From the NCBI RefSeq assembly GCF_000016505.1, contig NC_009706.1, forward strand, positions 2,356,001 through 2,420,000: 64,000 nucleotides of DNA. Reading direction: 5' to 3'. The translations under genes were made by a program, and so were the position numbers. Positions 44,689 through 51,663 of this stretch are shown here, piece after piece; positions within the stretch are counted from its first letter, which is position 1, and each line of letters opens with the position of its first letter. The DNA comes from Clostridium kluyveri DSM 555. GTDB taxonomy: Bacteria > Bacillota > Clostridia > Clostridiales > Clostridiaceae. The notes beneath the pieces were generated by a model. That model was not told the DNA's origin, made no database searches, and saw nothing but the letters and a program-made list of their open reading frames with translations.

Positions 44689-46311
44689 CTATTTCAAATG
44701 AGCTTTTGCATCAATTTTTATTTTTTTGCCCTTTAATTTGCCTTCAAGTAAATATTTATTTATTAAATCCACATCCATATTTCCACCATCATTTCCTGAA
44801 CTGTCCATGAGTTCCCTATATTCCTCTGTCATAGGTATTTCAATACTTGTAAATGTAATTATCATATTTTCATCTATTTCAAATAAAGCACATACCGGTA
44901 CATTCTTCTCAGAAACATTCACTATGTCAAGTTCCAATTCTCCCAAATACTGATTTTCTTTTACAGATTTAGATTCTCCCCGATAAATTGTTATAACTAC
45001 ACTTTTTTGAAGAGGTGTTGAAGTATATCCAAGCACTGCTCCTTTGGCAGGCAGTGTAGACCCTCTTTTAATTATAGGCCTAAAATATAATTTACGATTT
45101 TCATCCAGCATATCTATTCCATAGGTAAATACCACTTTTTCTTTTACTATAATTTTTTTGTCTAAATTGACTCCATTAATTTCATTAACTCTATTGACTT
45201 CATTGGTTCTATTAACTTCATTATTTATCTGTGCCATATCATAAGTTTCGGGTACACACAAACTTGCAGCCATTATAGCTGCACCTCTTGAAACCACTTC
45301 ATCCACATTAGGTGCTACATAAGGATCTTTAACTGAATCTCTCACCTTTTCCTTCACTATAGGCATTTTTGTAGAACCCCCTACAAGGAGCACTCTATCT
45401 ATGTCATCCCTAGTAAGATTGGCTAGTTTAAGTACATTATAAATTTTATCAATAGTTTCCTCCATCAAGGGTTCTACAAGCTGGTTGAATTCATCCCTTG
45501 TCAAAGTCATTTCAAAAGAATAGTCATCTATTAAATTTGGAATTATTATTTCAACTTCTTCCAAATCAGATAAATCCATCTTTGCTTTTTCTGCATTTTC
45601 TCTTATCTTCATAAGGGCAGAAATATATTTTTTATCTTTCTTTGAAGTAATATCCTCCCCTAACTCATCATTTATTTTATCATATATCCGGCTGCAGATT
45701 AATTCATCAAAATCATCTCCACCAAGCCTTGAGTTACCATCGACAGCCAATACTTCAAACTCATTTTTATCTACTTTCATTATTGAAATATCAAATGTTC
45801 CCCCACCTAAATCGTACACCATTATAATTTGGTCTCTCTGCTGATCAATACCATAGTCTAGAGCAGCCGCTGTGGGTTCTGGCATAAGTCTTAGTACATT
45901 AAGTCCAGCCCTTTCCGCTGCTCTTTTGGTAGCTTCCCTTTGTTCTGAAGTAAAGTATGCAGGTACAGTTATTACTGCCTGATCTATTTTCTCTTCTAAT
46001 ATGCTGCCTGCTTTTTCTTTTATTGTTTTCAATATATAATAAGCTACATCTTCTGGTGTAAACATTTCTGTTCCAAGATCATAGGCGATATCTTTTCCCA
46101 TATCCCTTTTAGTGGAACATACAGAGGTCTCTGGAGACAACATCATTCTGGCCTTAGCTTGACTTCCTACAATAATTTCTCCATCTCTTATAGATAAAAC
46201 AGAAGGAAAAATATTCTTTCCATCAATAGGTATTACTTCCGCTCTTCCCCTTTTCAAATATGAAACCACTGAATTTGTAGTTCCTAAATCTATACCTACA
46301 ACTACTGACAC
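44689..46311 (-). CDS. Hsp70 family protein, DnaK-like (first in array)
   Basis: A 540-residue Hsp70, the most DnaK-like of the set. GIDLGTTNSVVSYLKRG is at residues 6-22, YDLGGGTFDISIMKV near 172-186, and LLVGGSTKMPIVKEKV near 332-347. Between the nucleotide domain and the beta domain an extra stretch near residues 375-392 repeats Asn-Glu-Val-Asn-Arg units. There is no helical lid; the C-terminus is a short Lys-rich tail. The start is GTG 46311 with AAAGGG upstream. A possible promoter (TTGGAA, 18 bases, TAAAAT at 46382-46411) heads the operon. DnaJ is not encoded nearby. Confidence 0.9.
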   Translation of the reverse strand: MSVVVGIDLGTTNSVVSYLKRGRAEVIPIDGKNIFPSVLSIRDGEIIVGSQAKARMMLSPETSVCSTKRDMGKDIAYDLGTEMFTPEDVAYYILKTIKEKAGSILEEKIDQAVITVPAYFTSEQREATKRAAERAGLNVLRLMPEPTAAALDYGIDQQRDQIIMVYDLGGGTFDISIMKVDKNEFEVLAVDGNSRLGGDDFDELICSRIYDKINDELGEDITSKKDKKYISALMKIRENAEKAKMDLSDLEEVEIIIPNLIDDYSFEMTLTRDEFNQLVEPLMEETIDKIYNVLKLANLTRDDIDRVLLVGGSTKMPIVKEKVRDSVKDPYVAPNVDEVVSRGAAIMAASLCVPETYDMAQINNEVNRTNEVNRVNEINGVNLDKKIIVKEKVVFTYGIDMLDENRKLYFRPIIKRGSTLPAKGAVLGYTSTPLQKSVVITIYRGESKSVKENQYLGELELDIVNVSEKNVPVCALFEIDENMIITFTSIEIPMTEEYRELMDSSGNDGGNMDVDLINKYLLEGKLKGKKIKIDAKAHLK

Positions 46312-46655
46312 ATAAATTCACCCTTTCAAATTGTTTCTCATATGAAAATTCAATATTAGTCTAATTACCTTCACTGTTTAAATTTTACCATTATATTATT
46401 CACTTTTCCAAAACTTTTTATTTTTAAGTTTATTGTAAACCGATTTTTTAATACACACATAAATAAAAAAAGCACATTTACATTTGTTGAATAATATCAA
46501 ATATATCCTGGTAAATTCAGATATTTGAAAACAGACAACAAGTCAAAAATGCTTTGAATATTTTTTTAGACGTAGAAACAGACTCCATTTAAAGTTTAAC
46601 TATAACAAGGAGGCTTGTTTAACACTATACTGTATACTGTAAAACAAGCATTTAA
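46312..46655. other. Intergenic region upstream of the Hsp70 operon
   Basis: On the minus strand TTGGAA (46406-46411) and TAAAAT (46382-46387), 18 bases apart, could start the Hsp70 operon; the match is weak. No CIRCE element (TTAGCACTC with its inverted copy) is visible, so HrcA control is not indicated. GCTTGTTT near 46613 and AAACAAGC near 46642 form a hairpin after terD without a clear T-run. Confidence 0.45.
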
Positions 46656-47237
46656 CTAGTCATTACTTTGAGTATAATTTACCCCAAATTCTTCGCATAA
46701 TACAGCTAACCCACCTTTAACCCCCTTATTTATTTCTCCAAATTTCCATGTTCTAATATATTTATATAATTCTCCTATAACCACAGCAGTTTCATCAGAA
46801 AATTTTTCACTTAAATCATATTTTAATAATTCTTGATTATTATTTGCGTTAACTATTCTAATATAACAACTAATGCCTTGTCCAAATTTTTGATTCTTAA
46901 CTCCTGCCCTATATATTGCAGCTGCAAAAGTTATATTACAAATGTCAGAGGGTACATAAGCTAAATCTACAATTATTTGTTCACCTTTTCCATCTCCTAA
47001 AAGATTATCCCCTAAATGTTCAACAGCTCCCGAAGGATGTTTTAAATTGTTATAAAATACAAAATCCGAATCCTTATGAACTTTTCCACCTTTCCCAAGG
47101 CAAAAAGCTGCTATATCTAAATCAATATCCTTATTACCTGAGTTTGTATCCCACTGCAGCTCTATCAATATTTTTCTTAACAAATCATTATCTCCTATAA
47201 AATCCATGTCTTCCGTTTTTTTAATCATTATCCCCAT
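46656..47237 (-). CDS. TerD family protein
   Basis: About 193 residues with the TerD calcium-binding fold: DIDLDIAAFCLGKGGKV, DFVFYNNLKHPSGAV and GEQIIVDLAYVPSDICNITF, with the acidic residues that bind Ca2+ in the family. TerD-type proteins belong to tellurite and stress resistance systems and may act at membranes. The frame opens at 47258, but GGAGG is seven bases before ATG 47237. It lies upstream of the Hsp70 operon on the same strand, 151 bases after the WG-repeat gene, and divergently placed from a TerC gene. Only one TerD is present instead of the usual multigene set. Confidence 0.9.
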   Translation of the reverse strand: MGIMIKKTEDMDFIGDNDLLRKILIELQWDTNSGNKDIDLDIAAFCLGKGGKVHKDSDFVFYNNLKHPSGAVEHLGDNLLGDGKGEQIIVDLAYVPSDICNITFAAAIYRAGVKNQKFGQGISCYIRIVNANNNQELLKYDLSEKFSDETAVVIGELYKYIRTWKFGEINKGVKGGLAVLCEEFGVNYTQSND

Positions 47238-47387
47238 AATATGCCTCCACTTAAACATTAAGCACTTTTATTTTCGATTTCATTATACTTTTGCAAGAGA
47301 TACTTGTCAATTTTCATCAATTTAATAATCTAAAAATTATTAGTAATGAAATAACTCTAACTTAAGTAAAGGATTACTATAATGAAT

Positions 47388-48296
47388 TTACTCTTCTTCC
47401 CACACTCTTTCACCTTTTCTATTAATATAAATATATTTATCATCACATATTACCATAGCAAGCCCGTTAGAAAAATTATTTATGTGTTCAAATTCAGGTT
47501 TGACTATAAAGTTACCTGATTTATCAATACATCCCCAACTATCTTCTACTTTTACAAAAGCTCTTTCTTCTTTAAAATTAAGTGCATCATCAAAATTAGG
47601 TTTTATAATAACCTTATCTTCTTTATCTATATATCCCCACTTTGCGTCTATTCTTACATTAGCTAGTCCTTCCGAAAAGCCATCTGCAATATCATATTTA
47701 GGCTCTATTAATAGTTCTCCTGATTTATCCATAAATCCATATTTGAAATTCGACATAATTTGAGCTAGATTTTCATGAAAATCAAAAACACAATCAAAAT
47801 CACATTTTAAAACCACCTTACCCTTGGTATCGATATATTCCCAATAATCTCCTTCATTTACTCTGGCAATTCCCTCCGAGAAGCCAAAAGCGTTTTCATA
47901 AATAGGTTCTATAACACAATTTCCTCTTTGATCCATGAATCCGTACTTTTTATTTTTCATAACAAGTGCCAATCCATTAGAAAATTCATCAATAAACCTA
48001 AATATTGGCTGTACTACTACATTTCCTTGTCTATCTATAATCCCCCATCTATCATTTATTCTTATAGATGCAAATCCTTCGCAAAAATTCCATGCTTCAT
48101 CATAGATATAATCTATTACCCTATCTCCTTTTGCATTAATATATCCCCATTTGCTATCCATCTGAACCGAAGCCAAACCTTCGTTAAAATCCCATGCATA
48201 TTGAAATACAGGCGGTATAATAATTTTGCCAAGTTCATTAATATATCCCCATTTGTCATTAACCTTAATTCTAAATAAATTTACACATTCCTCCAT
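47388..48296 (-). CDS. WG-repeat protein
   Basis: 302 residues made almost wholly of about nine repeats of 33 residues with the pattern W/Y-G-x-I/M-D/N-x-x-G, such as WGYINELGKIIIPP, WGYINAKGDRVIDY and YGFMDQRGNCVIEP. WG repeats form a beta-propeller-like or beta-solenoid binding surface; the partner is unknown. No signal peptide is visible, so it should be cytoplasmic. GGGAGG precedes ATG 48296. It is the first gene of the co-directional minus-strand block with TerD and the Hsp70s, so a role in client or partner recognition is possible but inferred. Confidence 0.88.
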   Translation of the reverse strand: MEECVNLFRIKVNDKWGYINELGKIIIPPVFQYAWDFNEGLASVQMDSKWGYINAKGDRVIDYIYDEAWNFCEGFASIRINDRWGIIDRQGNVVVQPIFRFIDEFSNGLALVMKNKKYGFMDQRGNCVIEPIYENAFGFSEGIARVNEGDYWEYIDTKGKVVLKCDFDCVFDFHENLAQIMSNFKYGFMDKSGELLIEPKYDIADGFSEGLANVRIDAKWGYIDKEDKVIIKPNFDDALNFKEERAFVKVEDSWGCIDKSGNFIVKPEFEHINNFSNGLAMVICDDKYIYINRKGERVWEEE

Positions 48297-48611
48297 ATAA
48301 ATTCCCTCCCATTCGTAAGTTTTTGAATTTTATATAACTACTCATTTAAATTTAATTTTAACACATCTGCAAATTAAATAAAATAAAAAAGTCAGAATCT
48401 TCAACGTTTAACATTGGATTATTCCCTAATTTAACATTCTAAATAGATAATTTTTTTAATATAAATAATATAGCTATAAAAACCATATTATATGATTAAA
48501 GTATTTATATTATAAAATTTATATGGTACAATAGATGTCATAAATAAGTTCTTCTATAACCTGATTTATGTCTTATAGAAATCTTTATCATATATAAAAG
48601 GAGTAACCAAT
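48297..48611. other. Divergent intergenic region between the WG-repeat and terC genes
   Basis: AT-rich and about 315 bases. TACAAT near 48527 could be the -10 of terC, but no good -35 is seen. I looked for a yybP-ykoY manganese riboswitch, often placed before TerC genes, and found no match. Nothing else is recognisable. Confidence 0.4.
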
Positions 48612-49319
48612 ATGGATAATTTAACAGTTTTTCTAATAGGGGCCCTTCAAATCACTTTACTAGATATAGTTTTAAGTGGTGATAACATAGGTGTTATAGC
48701 CCTAGCCACTAGAGATTTACCAAAAAAACACGCTAAGTCTGCATCAATTATAGGAGTATTTGCTGCAATTTTTTTAAGAATAGTATTTGCTTGTCTAATT
48801 ACTTATATACTTCTTATAAAATGGCTTCCAATAAAACTAATTGGAGGAATACTGCTTATAAAAATCACATGGAACTTTATAAAACCAGAACCACCAAAAT
48901 TGGAAGAAGCAGCTGTAAATACATCAAACAAATATTGGAGCGCAGTATCTAGTATAGTTTTAGCAGATGCAGCCATGAGTTTAGACAATGTACTCGCCAT
49001 TGCAGGTACAGCCCAAGGGCACATAGGTCTTATAATATTTGGTCTTGCACTAAATATTCCCATTATATTTTTCGGAAGTCAATACGTAGCAAAAATTATG
49101 AATAAACATCCTATAACCATATATATAGGTGGTGCAATACTTGCCCATACATCCTTCAAGATGCTTCTTGAGGACAACCTTCTACATAACTTTACTTCTC
49201 CTATGATGATAAATATAATATCTTTCAGTGCCGCCATAATAGTTCTCTTATATGGATTATATACTATAAACAAACCTGTATCCTACTCTCTGAAAGAATT
49301 TAAGGATCAACACTTTTAA
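48612..49319 (+). CDS. TerC family membrane protein (YjbE-type)
   Basis: 235 residues with about seven helices. The family motifs are LDIVLSGDNIGVIALATRDL near residues 18-37 and DAAMSLDNVLAIAGTAQGH near 119-137, each with the conserved acidic metal-site residue. YjbE/TerC proteins are implicated in manganese export and in metal loading or stress resistance. AAAGGAG precedes ATG 48612. It is divergent from the WG/TerD/Hsp70 block, so TerC and TerD may be functionally linked as in Ter systems. A hairpin at 49331 separates it from the convergent PadR gene. Confidence 0.9.
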   Translation: MDNLTVFLIGALQITLLDIVLSGDNIGVIALATRDLPKKHAKSASIIGVFAAIFLRIVFACLITYILLIKWLPIKLIGGILLIKITWNFIKPEPPKLEEAAVNTSNKYWSAVSSIVLADAAMSLDNVLAIAGTAQGHIGLIIFGLALNIPIIFFGSQYVAKIMNKHPITIYIGGAILAHTSFKMLLEDNLLHNFTSPMMINIISFSAAIIVLLYGLYTINKPVSYSLKEFKDQHF

Positions 49320-49330
49320 ACTTTAACAAT

Positions 49331-49377
49331 ATAAGGATCTGTGGTAAAACAACCTGTATTTTACAATAGATCCTTAT
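49331..49377. terminator. Bidirectional terminator between terC and padR-like gene
   Basis: ATAAGGATCT (49331-49340) pairs with AGATCCTTAT (49368-49377), with an inner GTAAAA/TTTTAC stem. It overlaps the last codons of the PadR gene by a few bases. The T-run is weak. Confidence 0.55.
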
Positions 49378-49841
49378 AGATTTTCATCACCTTCATTATA
49401 CAGATCACTATATACTATTTTAAACACCTCCAATGATTCTTCAATTTTATTTTTTAAAAGATTTTTTCTTTTTTTAAATTCACAGATTCCAAGGTCTGTT
49501 ATTTTATATATTTTCTGCATTTTATTTTTAGAGTGATCCCAGTTCCCTTCAATCAGTTTATCTTTTTCTAGTTTTTTTAAAAGGGGATAAATCCCTCCAG
49601 TGCTTGGAATCCATCTGCCTCCAGTCCTCTCTCCTATTTTGTGAGATATATCATTTCCATTGGTAGCATTAATATTTAAAATATAAAGTACATATATAGG
49701 GAGAAGACCTTTTGTAAAAACCTGACCTACAGCATCCTGTTCTTTTTTTATTTTTTTCAACTCCAAAAGTTTTTTCTTATACTCCTCATATAAAAGCTTC
49801 TCTTTTTCCTCTGTCTCTCTTTTAAAATTAAATTTACCCAT
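49374..49841 (-). CDS. PadR family transcriptional regulator
   Basis: 155 residues. A charged helical N-terminal extension of about 40 residues precedes the PadR winged helix: GLLPIYVLYILNINATNGNDI, then WIPSTGGIYPLLKKLEKDKL with the Y-P-L-L-K-K-L-E recognition helix, and a C-terminal helix for dimerisation. PadR proteins repress genes and respond to small ligands. It follows degV by five bases, and both probably lie behind the palindrome at 50783-50818, which suggests autoregulation. Confidence 0.88.
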   Translation of the reverse strand: MGKFNFKRETEEKEKLLYEEYKKKLLELKKIKKEQDAVGQVFTKGLLPIYVLYILNINATNGNDISHKIGERTGGRWIPSTGGIYPLLKKLEKDKLIEGNWDHSKNKMQKIYKITDLGICEFKKRKNLLKNKIEESLEVFKIVYSDLYNEGDENL

Positions 49842-49846
49842 AAAAA

Positions 49847-50698
49847 TTATTCTTCCTCAAACAATATTAATCCCACCAGTCCCGGCCCGCTGTGCACACC
49901 GGATACAGGACTTAAAGCCCCTCCAAAAACTGAAGAAACTATATTTGGATGTTTCTTTAATTCCTGAAACATTTTCTGTGAATCTTCTAAAGCACATCCA
50001 TGCACAACACATAATCTGCATTTTTTAGTTTTGAGGATATTTTCTCCAATCTCAATCATTTTATTTAGAGACTTCTTTCTTCCCCTTACCTTATCATAAG
50101 TATAATATTTACCGTCATTTATATCAATAGATACTATAGGTTTTATATTTAAAAGTTCTGCAATAGTTCCTGCCACTTTACCTATTCTGCCGCCTTTTTT
50201 GAGATATTCCAAGGTATCCACTACAAAAAATAAATTTAATCTTTTTCTTATATCAGGTATTTTATCAACTATTTCACTAAAACTGGCACCTTTTTCTATA
50301 AGTTTTCCACACTCTTCTATTATTACTCCTTCTCCCATAGAAATGGACTTAGAATCAAATATGTAAGTTTTTATTTCAGGATGGTTTTCGCTAACCACTC
50401 TTATTCCATTATAAATCCCTGTTAATCCAGCAGAAAGCGTTACAGCTATGGCATGGGTATATCCTTTCTCCTCCAATTCTTTAAATACCTTCTCCATTTC
50501 ATCCATAGAAGGTATTGAAGATGTAGGTATCTCCCTATGTAAATTATTATACACGTATTCTGGGGTTATATCTATTTTATCTATAAACTCTCTATTTTTA
50601 TATATTATTCTGTAATGAAGCATTTTTATATTGTATTTTTTTACAATATTATCAGGCAAATCACTGGTGCTGTCTGTTATCAATGCAATTTTTTCCAA
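49847..50698 (-). CDS. DegV family fatty-acid-binding protein
   Basis: 283 residues with the DegV start IALITDSTSDLPDNIVKKY and the binding-site segments TSIPSMDEMEKVF, AVTLSAGLTGIYNG and VHSGPGLVGLI. The DegV/FakB family binds fatty acids and can present them to the FakA kinase; fakA is not here. The start is TTG 50698 with AGGAGG upstream. The promoter (TTGATA, 16 bases, TATAAT) is overlapped by a perfect palindrome. Confidence 0.9.
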   Translation of the reverse strand: MEKIALITDSTSDLPDNIVKKYNIKMLHYRIIYKNREFIDKIDITPEYVYNNLHREIPTSSIPSMDEMEKVFKELEEKGYTHAIAVTLSAGLTGIYNGIRVVSENHPEIKTYIFDSKSISMGEGVIIEECGKLIEKGASFSEIVDKIPDIRKRLNLFFVVDTLEYLKKGGRIGKVAGTIAELLNIKPIVSIDINDGKYYTYDKVRGRKKSLNKMIEIGENILKTKKCRLCVVHGCALEDSQKMFQELKKHPNIVSSVFGGALSPVSGVHSGPGLVGLILFEEE

Positions 50699-50764
50699 TT
50701 ATTATTCCTCCTATTTTTCAATATATTAAAACATATTTAGTGTCTATATTTTAAAATATACATA

Positions 50765-50818
50765 ATTATATCATTTTTTTAGTTATTATCAATACTGATA
50801 TATCAGTATTGATAATAA
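50765..50818 (-). promoter_or_regulatory. Promoter and 36-bp perfect palindromic operator of degV-padR
   Basis: Two 18-base arms (50783-50800 and 50801-50818) are exactly complementary with no spacer. On the minus strand TTGATA (50787-50792) and TATAAT (50765-50770) lie 16 bases apart, so the palindrome covers the -35 element. Binding by the PadR protein encoded in the operon is the simplest explanation. Confidence 0.65.
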
Positions 50819-50830
50819 AATTTAAAATAT

Positions 50831-50990
50831 AAAAGAACTTAAATTTTTAATTTGCTTAAAGGTTACAGCCACCGTATCCCTGTGAATAAGTTCTTCTAAA
50901 GTTCAAATAGAGAAAATCCTTATTTACAATCAAACTCTATCTAAACCTTAGAAGAATTGCAGCAGAGTATCAAAATTCTAAGTTCTTTTA
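50831..50990 (-). ncRNA. Candidate structured RNA, nested inverted repeats
   Basis: The minus-strand transcript could fold into an outer 12-bp stem (50979-50990 with about 50830-50841), an open middle, and an inner 22-bp stem (50935-50956 with 50891-50912) with a 22-base loop. Three inner pairs are G-U on the minus strand and would be A-C mismatches on the plus strand, which points to a minus-strand RNA. It starts at the stop codon of the small membrane gene and ends before the degV promoter. The shape (closing stem, open centre, long terminal hairpin) recalls 6S RNA, but I cannot identify the family. Confidence 0.5.
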
Positions 50991-51269
50991 AGATTTACTT
51001 GATTTTTTAACTTCGTAATAATCTACATCTATAATTTTTTTATGAGAAAAATCAAAGGGTTCCTCTTTATCCTTCTTTATGTTCTGTTTATCTTGGCTTT
51101 TAAATACATAATTTTTTTTGTCTTTAAAATATCTTTTTACTTTTAAAATCAAGAACAGTAAAACTCCTGCCACTGCTAATAAAGGTACTATTCTTATAAA
51201 TACAACCACTATTATTAAAGCCAATATTATTTTCCAAACCACAGCAAAATTTTTACCTACAAAGTCCAT
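50988..51269 (-). CDS. Small membrane protein, hypothetical
   Basis: 93 residues. Two closely spaced hydrophobic segments (residues about 10-42, WKIILALIIVVVFIRIV and LLAVAGVLLFLILK) form a hairpin or a single anchor. A charged cytoplasmic tail of 50 residues follows, rich in Lys and Asp. I do not recognise the family. GAGAGG precedes ATG 51269. The stop coincides with the start of the candidate structured RNA, so the RNA may be its 3' untranslated region. Confidence 0.65.
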   Translation of the reverse strand: MDFVGKNFAVVWKIILALIIVVVFIRIVPLLAVAGVLLFLILKVKRYFKDKKNYVFKSQDKQNIKKDKEEPFDFSHKKIIDVDYYEVKKSSKS

Positions 51270-51362
51270 ATTATTTCCTCTCTTTTCTATTTGAAAAAGT
51301 TAAATTACCTGCCACTTTTTCAGTTATCATTTATATTTTATATTATAACACAAAATCCTTAA

Positions 51363-51383
51363 AAGAGGTATGAAATACCTCTT
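51363..51383 (-). terminator. Terminator after the 44-residue membrane peptide gene
   Basis: A perfect 9-bp stem (AAGAGGTAT 51363-51371 with 51375-51383) and a 3-base loop are followed on the minus strand by TTTTAAGG. Confidence 0.65.
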
Positions 51384-51400
51384 AACAATTATTAATATTT

Positions 51401-51535
51401 TCACTTTTTTTTGTGAATATTCTGCAGTTTTTTTTTAAATTCATTGAAATCCGTTAATATCAATACGATTAAGCTAACAGGTATAATAACTATAAATATA
51501 ATAACTATAAGCTGGAATATACTTTTTAGTATCAT
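51401..51535 (-). CDS. Small membrane peptide, 44 residues
   Basis: ATG 51533-51535 with AAAGGA ten bases upstream opens a frame of 44 residues ending at 51401. It has one hydrophobic helix, LIVIIFIVIIPVSLIVLILT (residues 9-28), and a basic tail ending HKKK. A terminator hairpin follows 18 bases after the stop. It is too short for family assignment. Good start, stop and terminator suggest a real gene. Confidence 0.5.
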   Translation of the reverse strand: MILKSIFQLIVIIFIVIIPVSLIVLILTDFNEFKKKLQNIHKKK

Positions 51536-51614
51536 AGTTGAATTTTTCCTTTCAAAACAAAATTCTCCTACATAAATACTATGCTTAAAAGTTAGTTATA
51601 TTATTGATTTAATG

Positions 51615-51652
51615 AAAATAGAGACAGAACGCACACACTCCATCTCTATTTT
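51615..51652 (-). terminator. Terminator of ltaS
   Basis: AAAATAGAGA (51615-51624) and TCTCTATTTT (51643-51652) form a 10-bp stem just after the LtaS stop, with T on the minus-strand side. Confidence 0.75.
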
Positions 51653-51663
51653 CTAATTTTTAT

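Noticed and set aside
46312-46655. Possible HrcA/CIRCE control of the Hsp70 operon
   Set aside because: No TTAGCACTC inverted repeat is present, so heat-shock control by HrcA is not supported.
48297-48611. yybP-ykoY manganese riboswitch upstream of terC
   Set aside because: TerC genes often have this leader, but I found no matching core sequence.
50831-50990. Calling the nested inverted repeat 6S RNA
   Set aside because: The architecture is similar, but size and sequence cannot be matched by eye, so no family name was given.
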